From NCBI GenBank assembly GCA_902580565.1, contig CACHLD010000007.1:1-37435 (forward strand): a stretch of 37,435 bases of DNA, read 5' to 3'. Shown here one piece after another: positions 7,131-18,175 of the stretch. The notes below the pieces were generated by a model. The model saw only the letters and a list, made by a program, of their open reading frames with translations. It did not search any database and was not told the origin of the DNA. The DNA comes from an uncultured Pelagibacteraceae bacterium. Its GTDB lineage: Bacteria; Pseudomonadota; Alphaproteobacteria; Pelagibacterales; Pelagibacteraceae. Position 1 is the stretch's first letter. Each line of letters opens with the position of its first letter. Position numbers and translations under genes: made by a program.

Positions 7131-8897
7131 ATGCCGAAATTAATAAGTGGAGCAGAAATAGTTTTCAAAGCGTTAGAGGATCAAAAAGTGGAATATATTT
7201 TTGGTTATCCTGGGGGTGCAGTTCTTCCAATTTATGATGAATTAAAAAATCATAAATCTATAAAACATATTTTAGCAAGACATGAGCAAGGTGCAGGCCA
7301 CGCTGCAGAGGGTTATGCGAGATCTAGTGGTAAACCTGGAGTTCTTCTAGTAACTTCTGGTCCGGGAGCAACTAATGCTGTTACAGCATTGACTGATGCT
7401 TATATGGATTCAATTCCACTTGTATGTATTTCAGGACAAGTACCAACACATTTAATTGGAACAGATGCATTTCAAGAATGCGACACCACTGGAATAACTC
7501 GACCATGCACAAAACATAATTGGTTAGTAAAAGATGTAAATGACCTTTCTCGAGTTTTACATTTAGCATTTGAAGTTGCAACATCTGGAAGACCTGGACC
7601 AGTATTAGTTGATATTCCCAAAGATATACAATTCAAAAAAGGTAAATATAAATTTATAAAAAATAGTTTAAAGAAAAAACTTAATGGCAAAGTTACTTAC
7701 AAAACATCAAACAATGAACTGGATAAATTTATTGATCTAATAAAAAAATCTAAAAGACCAATCTTTTACACTGGAGGTGGAGTTATAAATTCTGGTCCTG
7801 AAGCAAGCAATCATTTAAGGGAACTAGTTTCATTAACTGGATTTCCTATAACATCAACTTTACAAGGTCTAGGTGCTTACCCGGGAGATGATCCTCAATT
7901 TTTAGGAATGCTTGGCATGCACGGAACTTACGAAGCAAACAATGCCATGCACGATTGTGATTTAATGATCAATATCGGGGCAAGATTCGATGATAGAATT
8001 ACTGGTAAGGTAGATGAATTTTCACCAGGATCAAAAAAAATTCATGTTGATATTGATCCTTCGTCAATTGGAAAAAATATTAAAGTTGATTTAGCAATAG
8101 TCAGTGATGTTTCTGAACTTTTAAAAAGTTTGATCAAAAGATTTAAAGAAAAAAATAAAAACTTTCTAAATTCCAATAAACAAAAAACATCTAAATGGTG
8201 GGAACAGATTGACAAATGGAGAGAAAAAAAATCTTTAAATTTTGTTAATAGCAATAAGATAATAAAACCTCAGCATGCAGTTCAAAGACTTTATGAGTTG
8301 ACTAAAGATCAGGACACTTTTATTACTACTGAAGTTGGACAGCATCAAATGTGGGCTGCTCAACATTATAAATTTAACAAACCTAATCGATGGATGACAT
8401 CTGGTGGTTTAGGAACAATGGGTTATGGACTTCCAGCGGCGATTGGAGTTCAAATAGCAAATCCAGGGAAATTAGTTGTAGATATAGCTGGTGAGGCATC
8501 GGTTTTAATGACGATGCAAGAAATGTCGACAGCAGTTCAGTATAGATTACCAATAAAAATATTTATTTTAAATAACGAATATATGGGCATGGTAAGACAG
8601 TGGCAGGAACTATTGCATGAAAAAAATTATTCTGAAAGTTATACCGCAGCTCTTCCTGACTTTGTAAAACTTGCTGAGTCTTATGGGTGTGTTGGTATCA
8701 GAGCTAAAACACCCGATGAATTAGATGAAAAAATTAAAGAAATGATTGATGTTCAAAAGCCAGTAATATTTGATTGTGTAGTAGATAAATCAGAAAATTG
8801 TTTTCCAATGATACCATCAGGCAAACCACATAATCAAATGATTTTAGGACCAGAGGAAGATGAAGAAATTTCAGATGAAGGTAAGATTTTAGTCTAA
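7131..8897 (+). CDS. ilvB: Acetolactate synthase large (catalytic) subunit
   Basis: This ThDP-dependent enzyme makes acetolactate or acetohydroxybutyrate, the first step of Val, Leu and Ile synthesis. The 588-residue protein shows the N-terminal FGYPGGAVLPIYDEL, the ThDP-activating Glu52 in RHEQGAGHAAEGYAR, a central FAD-binding domain and the C-terminal ThDP domain. The ThDP-metal motif, usually GD[GA]...NN, here reads GEAS with Glu455 where Asp is expected, followed 27 residues later by Asn482 of LNNEYMG. The change is conservative but at a metal ligand. MVRQWQELLHE is typical of alphaproteobacterial enzymes. It overlaps ilvN by 1 nt (TAATG). Identification is firm. Confidence 0.97.
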   Translation: MPKLISGAEIVFKALEDQKVEYIFGYPGGAVLPIYDELKNHKSIKHILARHEQGAGHAAEGYARSSGKPGVLLVTSGPGATNAVTALTDAYMDSIPLVCISGQVPTHLIGTDAFQECDTTGITRPCTKHNWLVKDVNDLSRVLHLAFEVATSGRPGPVLVDIPKDIQFKKGKYKFIKNSLKKKLNGKVTYKTSNNELDKFIDLIKKSKRPIFYTGGGVINSGPEASNHLRELVSLTGFPITSTLQGLGAYPGDDPQFLGMLGMHGTYEANNAMHDCDLMINIGARFDDRITGKVDEFSPGSKKIHVDIDPSSIGKNIKVDLAIVSDVSELLKSLIKRFKEKNKNFLNSNKQKTSKWWEQIDKWREKKSLNFVNSNKIIKPQHAVQRLYELTKDQDTFITTEVGQHQMWAAQHYKFNKPNRWMTSGGLGTMGYGLPAAIGVQIANPGKLVVDIAGEASVLMTMQEMSTAVQYRLPIKIFILNNEYMGMVRQWQELLHEKNYSESYTAALPDFVKLAESYGCVGIRAKTPDELDEKIKEMIDVQKPVIFDCVVDKSENCFPMIPSGKPHNQMILGPEEDEEISDEGKILV

Positions 8898-9445
8898 TGC
8901 CAAAATCAAAATCAGCATACAGTGTACCTGGTAAAATCGGTAAAACAGAACGACATATAATTGTCGTTTGGGTTGATAACGAAGCAGGAGTCCTTGCTAG
9001 GGTAGTGGGTTTATTTTCTGGAAGAGGTTACAATATTGAGTCCTTAGCAGTTGCAGAGGTAGATAAAAAGAAACATATATCAAGAATTACAATTGTAACC
9101 GAAGGAACGCCTCAAGTAATTGAGCAGATTAATTTACAATTAAAGAAGCTTGTTCCAGTTCACAAAGTAGCTGACTTTAAACGTGGTGAAAAAGATATTT
9201 TATTTAGAGAACTTGCTTTATTTAAAATGTTAGCTAACACTCAAAAACAAGAAAAAATAAAAAAAATTTGTAAAAAATTCAATCCAGTAGTTTTGGATAA
9301 AACAAAAAAATCTTTTGTAATACAAGTTACTGCACTTAGAGCAGAAATTGATAAATTAGCTCTTGATTTAAAAAGATTTGGCCTTATAAGCACATCTAGA
9401 ACTGGCGCTGTGGCAATGACAAAAGGTGCAAAAATATTTAACTAA
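8897..9445 (+). CDS. ilvN: Acetolactate synthase small (regulatory) subunit
   Basis: This is the regulatory partner of IlvB, which raises activity and brings valine feedback inhibition. The 182 residues comprise an N-terminal ACT domain (about 18-95: HIIVVWVDNEAGVLARVVGL, then GRGYNIESLAV) and a C-terminal ALS_ss_C domain with RELALFKM. Length suits the long alphaproteobacterial IlvN/IlvH form. The start codon overlaps the ilvB stop, and ilvC follows after 6 nt, so all three are probably co-translated from one mRNA. Confidence 0.95.
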   Translation: MPKSKSAYSVPGKIGKTERHIIVVWVDNEAGVLARVVGLFSGRGYNIESLAVAEVDKKKHISRITIVTEGTPQVIEQINLQLKKLVPVHKVADFKRGEKDILFRELALFKMLANTQKQEKIKKICKKFNPVVLDKTKKSFVIQVTALRAEIDKLALDLKRFGLISTSRTGAVAMTKGAKIFN

Positions 9446-9448
9446 TAA

Positions 9449-10471
<1,023 letters not shown>

Positions 10472-10513
10472 CCCAATCTGATCAAAAAAATAAACTGATT
10501 TATACATAAGTAT

Positions 10514-10541
10514 TTGCATATTCTCGTTTTACTTGTAATAT
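10514..10541 (+). promoter_or_regulatory. Candidate promoter for leuA-mreB
   Basis: In the 83 nt between ilvC and leuA, TTGCAT (10514-10519) and TAATAT (10536-10541) are 16 nt apart. The -10 box ends 13 nt before the leuA ATG, giving a leader of about 7 nt without a Shine-Dalgarno. No terminator hairpin is visible after ilvC. Confidence 0.4.
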
Positions 10542-10554
10542 AGACTTTTATTAT

Positions 10555-12111
10555 ATGAGCGATAAAAACAGAATAATAATATTTGATACAACTATGCGTG
10601 ATGGAGAACAATCTCCTGGCGCGTCAATGAGTTTAGAAGAAAAACTTCAAATCTCTAGAGTGTTTGATGAACTTGGTGTTGATATAATTGAAGCGGGTTT
10701 TCCAATTGCATCACCAGGAGATTTTGAAGCAGTAACAGAAATTAGCAAGACTTTAAAAAGATCTATTCCTGCAGGATTAGCTAGAGCTACAAAAAAAGAT
10801 ATTGACGCTTGTCACGAAACTCTAAAGCACGCCAAAAATTTTAGAATACACACATTTATATCAACTAGCCCACTTCATATGAAGCATAAATTAAATAAAT
10901 CTCCTGAAGAGGTCTTAAACGCGATTAAAGAAAGTGTTACCTATGCCAGAAAGTTTACAGATGATGTTGAATGGTCCTGTGAAGACGGAACTCGTACTGA
11001 TATGGATTATATGTGTAAGACAGTAGAATTAGCCATAAAATCTGGAGCTAGAACAATTAATATCCCTGATACGGTAGGCTATACTGTACCATCTGAATTT
11101 AAAAAAATTATAGAGACACTAATTAATAAAGTTCCAAATATAGATAAAGCTATACTTTCAACACATTGTCATAATGATTTAGGTTTAGCAGTTGCAAATT
11201 CTTTAGCAGGAGTAATGGCTGGTGCAAGACAAATAGAATGTACAATAAACGGTATTGGAGAGAGAGCCGGAAATGCGGCCTTAGAAGAAGTTGTGATGGC
11301 CATGAGAACAAGGCATGATTTAATGCCTTATACTACAAACATTAATACTAAACTTTTAAGTAAAGCCTCAAAAGTAGTTTCTAACGCGACTGGTTTTCCC
11401 GTTCAATTTAATAAAGCGGTTGTTGGAAAAAATGCTTTCGCACACGAGTCAGGAATACATCAAGATGGAATGCTTAAAAATCGAAATACTTACGAAATTA
11501 TGACACCAGAAAGTGTAGGTGTTCATAAAACTTCTCTAGTTATGGGAAAACATTCAGGCCGTCACGCGTTCAAGGATAAACTAAACGACCTAGGCTATGT
11601 AGGAGTAACTGATGATGTTATACAAACTGCATTTGGAAAGTTTAAAGTCTTAGCTGATAAAAAGAAACATATCTATGATGAGGATATTGCTGCAATTGTT
11701 GATGATAGTCTTGTAGCAGAAGATAATGTTATTAAATTAAAATCTTTAAAAGTTTTTGCTGGCACTGGAGAACCGCAAAAAGCAGAAATGACTTTAGAGG
11801 TATTTGGGGAAGTTAAAAAAGCATCAGAATTAGGAGACGGACCGGTTGATGCAATATTTAAATGTATTAAAAAACTTTATCCGCATGAAGTTAAGCTTTT
11901 ATTATATAATGTTCACGCAGTTACTGAAGGAACGGATGCACAAGCAACTGTGAGTGTAAGAATAGAAGAAAAAGGTAAAACTACTGTTGGACAAGCTGCA
12001 GATACTGATACTTTAGTTGCATCTGCTAATGCTTATTTAAGTGCATTGAATAAATTAATCATAAAAAGAAAAAAAACAGCGCCAGACCCAAGTTTGAGCG
12101 CACAAATATAA
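10555..12111 (+). CDS. leuA: 2-Isopropylmalate synthase (long form)
   Basis: LeuA condenses acetyl-CoA with 2-ketoisovalerate, the first committed step to leucine. The TIM-barrel motif [15 protein letters not shown] is at residues 11-25, and the metal ligands His203 and His205 sit in [24 protein letters not shown] segment follows. The 518-residue length includes the C-terminal LeuA dimer domain (about 385-510), which binds leucine for feedback inhibition. Its substrate comes from the ilv genes just upstream. Unusually, mreB follows after only 9 nt, with its Shine-Dalgarno in that gap. Confidence 0.96.
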   Translation: MSDKNRIIIFDTTMRDGEQSPGASMSLEEKLQISRVFDELGVDIIEAGFPIASPGDFEAVTEISKTLKRSIPAGLARATKKDIDACHETLKHAKNFRIHTFISTSPLHMKHKLNKSPEEVLNAIKESVTYARKFTDDVEWSCEDGTRTDMDYMCKTVELAIKSGARTINIPDTVGYTVPSEFKKIIETLINKVPNIDKAILSTHCHNDLGLAVANSLAGVMAGARQIECTINGIGERAGNAALEEVVMAMRTRHDLMPYTTNINTKLLSKASKVVSNATGFPVQFNKAVVGKNAFAHESGIHQDGMLKNRNTYEIMTPESVGVHKTSLVMGKHSGRHAFKDKLNDLGYVGVTDDVIQTAFGKFKVLADKKKHIYDEDIAAIVDDSLVAEDNVIKLKSLKVFAGTGEPQKAEMTLEVFGEVKKASELGDGPVDAIFKCIKKLYPHEVKLLLYNVHAVTEGTDAQATVSVRIEEKGKTTVGQAADTDTLVASANAYLSALNKLIIKRKKTAPDPSLSAQI

Positions 12112-13158
<1,047 letters not shown>

Positions 13159-13176
13159 TTTATCGAAAAAGATAAA
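13159..13176 (+). repeat. Hairpin directly before the mreC start codon
   Basis: TTTATC (13159-13164) and GATAAA (13171-13176) form a perfect 6 bp stem with loop GAAAAA. The last stem base is the A of the mreC ATG. mreC has no Shine-Dalgarno, so the stem could influence translation start. Chance is possible in AT-rich DNA. Confidence 0.4.
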
Positions 13177-14024
13177 TGTCTTCAAGTAGAGATGATTTTG
13201 GTATAGCTTTTCGCTCAGCTCTTTTGCAAAGAGGTGCAGCGCAAAAATTTTCATTAATATCACTTATTTTTGTTGCTTCAATTTTATTTTTTTTAGACGT
13301 TTTTGGATTTGGTTTTATGAAACCGGTAAGGTCTATCATAAACGATGGAGTTTATAGAGTTTCTTTGGTTGCTTCCTCTCCATCTAGATTTTTACCAGAT
13401 CTAACTGAAGGGATTAAAGGTTTTTTAGCTATAAAAAGCGAAAATGAAAGATTGAAAAAAGAGATCGAAATTTTTAAACAAAAAGAACTTAATGTAGAAT
13501 ATTTGTTAAATCAAAATAAAAATTTGAAGAAAATATTAGATTCTGAAGACACTTACCTTAAAAAAGAAAATATTCTTCTTTCAAAAGTTCTTATTGATAA
13601 AAGTAGTCCTTATTTAAAATCAATAATAATAAATAAAGGAACTAGTTCAGGTATTTTGAAAGGAATGGCAGTATTAGATAAAGAATATCTTATAGGAAGA
13701 GTGGTTGAAACAAATTATTTGTCTTCAAGAGTTCTTCTTTTAAATGATTTAAATAGTAGAATTCCTGTAACATTTGGAGAAGATGGAATTCAAGCAATTT
13801 TAAAAGGAACTAGTGGAACAAAACCGGTTTTAGAATATTTACCTGAAGATTATGAAATTGAGGAAGGAATAGATGTGTTTACTTCAGGTAAAGACAATAT
13901 ATTTTTACCAGGTTCTCCTATTGGAACAACAACATTAGATGGCAAAGTCAAACTATTTTCTGAACCTAGCCAGCTTTCATTTGTAAAAATTGATATTTCT
14001 CAAGAACTTGGAAAGGAATTTTAA
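13176..14024 (+). CDS. mreC: Cell shape protein MreC
   Basis: MreC is a bitopic inner-membrane protein that scaffolds the elongasome in the periplasm and activates PBP2-RodA. One membrane segment is visible at about residues 25-47 (SLISLIFVASILFFLDVF). A coiled coil (about 82-115, with KSENERLKKEIEIFKQKEL) comes next, then the beta-rich MreC core with GMAVLDKEYLIGRVVETN and SSRVLLLNDLNSRIPV. The length of 282 is normal. The ATG lies at the edge of a small hairpin. The gene abuts mreD. Confidence 0.94.
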   Translation: MSSSRDDFGIAFRSALLQRGAAQKFSLISLIFVASILFFLDVFGFGFMKPVRSIINDGVYRVSLVASSPSRFLPDLTEGIKGFLAIKSENERLKKEIEIFKQKELNVEYLLNQNKNLKKILDSEDTYLKKENILLSKVLIDKSSPYLKSIIINKGTSSGILKGMAVLDKEYLIGRVVETNYLSSRVLLLNDLNSRIPVTFGEDGIQAILKGTSGTKPVLEYLPEDYEIEEGIDVFTSGKDNIFLPGSPIGTTTLDGKVKLFSEPSQLSFVKIDISQELGKEF

Positions 14025-14534
14025 GTGATAAAAAATCCAATAAATAAGATAATAAATCTTGGACCTTTAATACTTCTATATTATTTATCTATAAGTGAAA
14101 TAGATTCACACTTTGAAAATTATTTTGAGATTTTATCTTTTAATATTCAGTTAATTATTATTTATTTTTGGATGTTAAAAAGACCAGAATTATTAGGAAG
14201 TGGACACATATTTTTTTCTGGTTTAATTAATGATGTAGTTATGGGTTTTCCTCTAGGTTTAAGTTCTTTATCTTACTTAGTAATCTCTCTAGTTGCAACT
14301 TATGTGAAAAACATGACAGTCAATACAAGAATAACAACAGATTGGTTTACCTTTTTTATAGCGATATTTTTCTCAAACCTAATATTCTATATTTTAGTTT
14401 CTAATTTTTCAGAACTAACAGTAAGTATTACTGAAATATCTTATAATACTTTCTTTACATTAATTTTTTTTCCTTTTTTTTGGTTTCTATTTAATTTTTA
14501 TAACTCAATGATAACATCAGGTAAAAATGCTTAA
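14025..14534 (+). CDS. mreD: Rod shape-determining membrane protein MreD
   Basis: MreD is a small polytopic membrane protein of the elongasome. The 169 residues contain five or so hydrophobic segments and the family segment ELLGSGHIFFSGLINDVVMG, in which the ND and following G are conserved. It starts with GTG directly after the mreC TAA, supported by AAAGGA about 7 nt upstream. It overlaps mrdA by 8 nt. MreD sequences are weakly conserved, but position and topology make this secure. Confidence 0.9.
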   Translation: MIKNPINKIINLGPLILLYYLSISEIDSHFENYFEILSFNIQLIIIYFWMLKRPELLGSGHIFFSGLINDVVMGFPLGLSSLSYLVISLVATYVKNMTVNTRITTDWFTFFIAIFFSNLIFYILVSNFSELTVSITEISYNTFFTLIFFPFFWFLFNFYNSMITSGKNA

Positions 14535-16461
14535 TTCTACTTCTGGAAATACTTTTATAAAATCAAAACTTATAAGCAGAAGGATGTTTTTACTGACTGC
14601 TGCAAAAGGCATTGTTCTAATTGGAGTATTAGGTAGATTAATTTCTTTACAAATCAATGAAAGTAAAAAATATAAAACCTTATCTGACAAGAATAGATTT
14701 AGAGAATGGAAACTAGCCCCGGAAAGGGGAATAATAAAAGATATTTTTAATAAAGAAATTGCATCAAACAGACAAGTTTACCAAATTCATTTAATTCCAG
14801 AAAATACTCCGAGTATAGAGGAGGTGTTTTTTAGATTGAAATCAATTTTAAATATTAGTGATAAAAAAATTTTTTCATTAAAGAAAAAAATTGCAAAACA
14901 AAAGCCTTGGGATCCAATTATAATTTCAGATAATTTAACATGGTCTGAATTTTCTAGGGTAAATCTATTTCTTCATGAATTACAAGGTATTGAACCTATA
15001 GTATCAGTAGCTAGAGTTTATAATAGCGACTCCTCAGCTCATATTTTAGGTTATGTTTCTCAAGTAAGCGCTAAGGATTTAAAGGACAAAAAATATCTTA
15101 AAGATATGTCAGTTCCTGGAATAGCTGTAGGAAAGACAGGTTTAGAAAAAAGATTAGATGAGGACATAATTGGAAAAGTTGGATTTCAAAGATATGAAGT
15201 AAATGCTTTTGGAAAAAGGATTAAACAAATTATGGTTGATCCAGGTCAAGCAGGAAAAAGTTTTAAAACAACACTTGACTTAGAAGTTCAAAATTTTGTT
15301 CATGAAATTCTTAAAGATAAAGCAGCATCAGTGTGTGTAATGGATATTTACAATGGTGACATTGTATCATTAGTCTCATCACCATCATATAACCCAAATG
15401 CTTTTGTGCATGGAATAGAAAAAAAAGATTGGGAAAATTTAATAAATGATAATAAGAAACCTTTAATAAATAAAGCTATATCTGGTTTATATCCCCCTGG
15501 CTCCACTATTAAAACACTTGTAGCATTAAGCGCTTTAGAAAATAAAATTGTTCGACCACTTAAAACTGTTCAATGCACTGGAAAAATAGAATTATTTGGT
15601 GAAAAATTTCATTGCTGGAAAAAGAAAGGTCATGGAATAGTGAATATGCGATCAGCAATTAAAAGATCTTGTGATGTATATTTTTATGAAGTGGCGAGAA
15701 GATTAGGAGTTGATAGATTATCAGAAACTGCAAAAAAATTTGGTCTAGGAAAAAAAGTTTTAAGAGATTTTTCTGAAGAGCGATCAGGCGTTGTGCCAAG
15801 TACAGAGTGGAAGAAAAAATTTATAGGACAAAACTGGTATTTAGGTGAAACTTTACACTCAGGAATAGGGCAAGGTTATTTTCAAAGCACTCCAATTCAA
15901 CTTTGTTTAATGACAGCTCAAATTGCGAATGGTGGTTTTGAAATAAGACCAAGAATTATATATGACAAAGAAAAAAATAATTTAAAAGAATATTTAAAAT
16001 TTAAAAATGAAAATCCTGGGCAACCTTTACCACAAGAATTATTAGTTTCTAATTTTGAATTAAAACCTTTATTTAAAAATCAAGAAAATATAAAGATTAT
16101 AAAAGACGCGATGTTTTCATCTTCAAACGAACCAGGCGGCACTTCTTATAGATCCAGACTAGAGGACAAAAGATTTACATTTGCAGGTAAAACCGGATCA
16201 TCACAGATTAAAAAGTTTACAGAGGCTCAAAGAGAAGCTGAAGTAAAACAAGAAAGTTTAAATTATAAAGATAGAGATCATGCATTATTTATTGCTTTTG
16301 CTCCAGTTAGTGATCCAAAATATGCAATTAGTGTAGTAGTTGAGCACGGCGGGTCAGGAAGTAAAGCAGCTGCACCTATAGCAAAAAAAGTTATCAAAAA
16401 AGTTTTGGAAAGGCATGAATTAAGACAATTTTCAAATAATTTACAAGGAGACACCATTTAA
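14527..16461 (+). CDS. mrdA: Penicillin-binding protein 2 (MrdA), transpeptidase
   Basis: PBP2 cross-links peptidoglycan during side-wall growth, working with the RodA polymerase. The 644-residue protein has an N-terminal membrane anchor (about 21-41), the non-catalytic dimer domain with LAPERGIIKD and AHILGYVSQ, and the transpeptidase domain. All three active-site motifs are seen: Ser326-x-x-Lys329 in PPGSTIKT, Ser381-Cys-Asp383 in KRSCDVYFYE (the SxD form usual in PBP2), and Lys555-Thr-Gly in FAGKTGSSQ. It overlaps mreD by 8 nt and rodA by 1 nt. Confidence 0.96.
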   Translation: MLNSTSGNTFIKSKLISRRMFLLTAAKGIVLIGVLGRLISLQINESKKYKTLSDKNRFREWKLAPERGIIKDIFNKEIASNRQVYQIHLIPENTPSIEEVFFRLKSILNISDKKIFSLKKKIAKQKPWDPIIISDNLTWSEFSRVNLFLHELQGIEPIVSVARVYNSDSSAHILGYVSQVSAKDLKDKKYLKDMSVPGIAVGKTGLEKRLDEDIIGKVGFQRYEVNAFGKRIKQIMVDPGQAGKSFKTTLDLEVQNFVHEILKDKAASVCVMDIYNGDIVSLVSSPSYNPNAFVHGIEKKDWENLINDNKKPLINKAISGLYPPGSTIKTLVALSALENKIVRPLKTVQCTGKIELFGEKFHCWKKKGHGIVNMRSAIKRSCDVYFYEVARRLGVDRLSETAKKFGLGKKVLRDFSEERSGVVPSTEWKKKFIGQNWYLGETLHSGIGQGYFQSTPIQLCLMTAQIANGGFEIRPRIIYDKEKNNLKEYLKFKNENPGQPLPQELLVSNFELKPLFKNQENIKIIKDAMFSSSNEPGGTSYRSRLEDKRFTFAGKTGSSQIKKFTEAQREAEVKQESLNYKDRDHALFIAFAPVSDPKYAISVVVEHGGSGSKAAAPIAKKVIKKVLERHELRQFSNNLQGDTI

Positions 16462-17585
16462 TGTTTCAACCTAGATCAATACAATCGTCTTTAAGCATAA
16501 AAGATAAGATACTTTCTATTGATTATGTTTTGGTAATCTCAATTTTAATTTTAGGAATAGTTAGTATGTTTGCAATGTATTCTACTGATGGAGGTGAATT
16601 TAAATATCATACTAAAAGTCATATACTAAGATTTTCTATTTTTTTTCTAATGTTTTTATTCTTATCTTTTATTCAAATCAGATTTTGGCATTCTACTAGT
16701 TATTTAATTTACATTTTTTGTTTCATACTTCTTGTAGGTGTTAAATATTTTGGCTTAACATCTTCGGGTTCTCAGAGATGGTTAAATTTTTATTTTATGA
16801 ATCTTCAACCGTCAGAATTAATGAAAATAGGATTAATATTATTTTTGGCAAAATACTATCATCGAATATCTATTGAAAACATTAATCGATTAAAGTTTTT
16901 ATTTCTTCCTATAGTTGTTTTAATCGCTCCAGTTCTTTTAGTTATTATGCAACCAGATTTAGGAACTGCATTACTTATTGCTGCTGGCGGCATAACGGTT
17001 GCTTGGCTTGCTGGAGTAAGAGCAAAATTTTTTGCATATGCTTCATTAATTTTTATTTCATTATTACCAATAGCAATCTCTTTTTTAAAACCTTATCAAA
17101 AAGCAAGAATATTAACATTTTTAAACCCAGAAAAAGATCCTTTGGGAGCAGGTTATCAAATTATACAATCTAAAATTGCCATTGGATCTGGCGGCCTATT
17201 TGGAAAAGGTTTTTTGAATGGATCTCAAAGCTATTTAGATTATTTACCAGAAAAACATACTGATTTTATATTTACACTGTTTTCAGAAGAATTTGGTTTC
17301 TCTGGTTCATTATTTATATTGTTACTTTATGCCATCATAATTTGGAGAATTGTAAAAATCGGAAATATTACTCGAAGTAATTTTGGTAAACTCTATTGTT
17401 ATAGCTTTGCTACAGCGTTTTTTATTTACGTTGTTGTAAATATGGGGATGGTTTTAGGTTTACTGCCGATAGTTGGTTCTCCTCTACCGATTATGTCTTA
17501 CGGAGGATCTTCAATGATGGCTATAATGTTAGGTTTAGGAATAACAATGGCGTGTAAAATTTATAAGGATATTCCTGTAAATTAA
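16461..17585 (+). CDS. rodA: SEDS peptidoglycan polymerase RodA
   Basis: RodA is the SEDS-family glycosyltransferase that polymerises lipid II for cell elongation. The 374-residue protein is strongly hydrophobic, with about ten membrane segments. Family motifs are clear: GSQRWLNFYFMNLQPSELMK, QPDLGTALLI, GAGYQIIQSKIAIGSGG, and YLPEKHTDFIFTLFSEEFGF with the catalytic-site Glu/Asp region. PLPIMSYGGSSM is near the end. The start overlaps the mrdA stop by 1 nt, and AAGGAG lies about 11 nt upstream. Confidence 0.96.
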   Translation: MFQPRSIQSSLSIKDKILSIDYVLVISILILGIVSMFAMYSTDGGEFKYHTKSHILRFSIFFLMFLFLSFIQIRFWHSTSYLIYIFCFILLVGVKYFGLTSSGSQRWLNFYFMNLQPSELMKIGLILFLAKYYHRISIENINRLKFLFLPIVVLIAPVLLVIMQPDLGTALLIAAGGITVAWLAGVRAKFFAYASLIFISLLPIAISFLKPYQKARILTFLNPEKDPLGAGYQIIQSKIAIGSGGLFGKGFLNGSQSYLDYLPEKHTDFIFTLFSEEFGFSGSLFILLLYAIIIWRIVKIGNITRSNFGKLYCYSFATAFFIYVVVNMGMVLGLLPIVGSPLPIMSYGGSSMMAIMLGLGITMACKIYKDIPVN

Positions 17586-17592
17586 AAAGAAA

Positions 17593-17647
17593 ACCTATTA
17601 TGACCAAATCCTTTTTTAAAAAAAGCTTGTTAATATGAGAAATAGGT
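17593..17647 (+). repeat. Long-range inverted repeat between rodA and the bactofilin gene
   Basis: ACCTATT (17593-17599) and AATAGGT (17641-17647) are perfect inverted copies 41 nt apart. Between them lies the self-complementary CTTTTTTAAAAAAAG (about 17611-17625). The element could fold into a branched stem, act as a weak terminator for the mre cluster, or be chance. No standard terminator with a T-run is seen. The 83 nt gap also holds a weak promoter pair, TTGTTA at 17627 and TAGATT at 17651. Confidence 0.3.
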
Positions 17648-17668
17648 GATTAGATTATTAAAAAATAT

Positions 17669-18130
17669 ATGTTTGGCGATAAAAAGAAAAAAATTAAAGA
17701 TACTGAAAGATCGTTAATAAGCGAGACAGTAAGTATAGAAGGAACCATTAATAGTTCTGGGGCTATCGATATAGCGGGTTTAATTAAAGGTCCGGTAATT
17801 TCAAAAGAAATTATTATCAGAGAAACAGGTTCAGTTACCGGAACAATAGAGGGAGACAGAGTCGAAATCCACGGCCATATGGATGGAAAAATATCAGGTG
17901 ATGATGTGATTATAGGCAGCACAGGTACAGTTAAAGGAGATATTGAATTTGGAAATAATCTTAAAACAGAAAATGGTGCTGATATAGATGGTTATATTAA
18001 AAAAACTATTGGATCTAAATCAAAACTCACTCCTGACTTTTTATTTAAAAAATCAAAAGAAGAAAAGACACCAAAAGATAACGGCGGATCAGAAAATATA
18101 TTAAATAAAGATAAAGAGATTCCGGCATAA
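17669..18130 (+). CDS. Bactofilin (polymer-forming cytoskeletal protein)
   Basis: Bactofilins form nucleotide-free beta-helical filaments that localise cell-wall or surface machinery. The 153-residue protein has a short basic N-terminus, then repeated short beta turns (SETVSIEGTINSSGAIDIAG, GSVTGTIEGDRVEIHGHMDG, GSTGTVKGDIEFG) typical of the DUF583/bactofilin beta-helix, then a disordered Lys/Glu-rich tail. It follows the elongasome cluster after 83 nt, which suggests a shape role. Family call is confident; the exact job is inferred from context. Confidence 0.9.
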   Translation: MFGDKKKKIKDTERSLISETVSIEGTINSSGAIDIAGLIKGPVISKEIIIRETGSVTGTIEGDRVEIHGHMDGKISGDDVIIGSTGTVKGDIEFGNNLKTENGADIDGYIKKTIGSKSKLTPDFLFKKSKEEKTPKDNGGSENILNKDKEIPA

Positions 18131-18163
18131 TCTACCGCACTATAAAATCTAACAAGTTTGCAT

Positions 18164-18169
18164 TATAAT
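18164..18169 (+). promoter_or_regulatory. Candidate -10 box for the FAD oxidoreductase operon
   Basis: A perfect TATAAT ends 6 nt before the ATG at 18176, so transcription would start on the start codon itself. The -35 region is not recognisable. This supports the 18176 ATG over the upstream in-frame TTG at 18158. Confidence 0.5.
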
Positions 18170-18175
18170 TTCTTT

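Noticed and set aside
18158-18175. TTG start for the FAD oxidoreductase
   Set aside because: It would place the -10 box inside the coding region; the ATG at 18176 fits the promoter and the family N-terminus.
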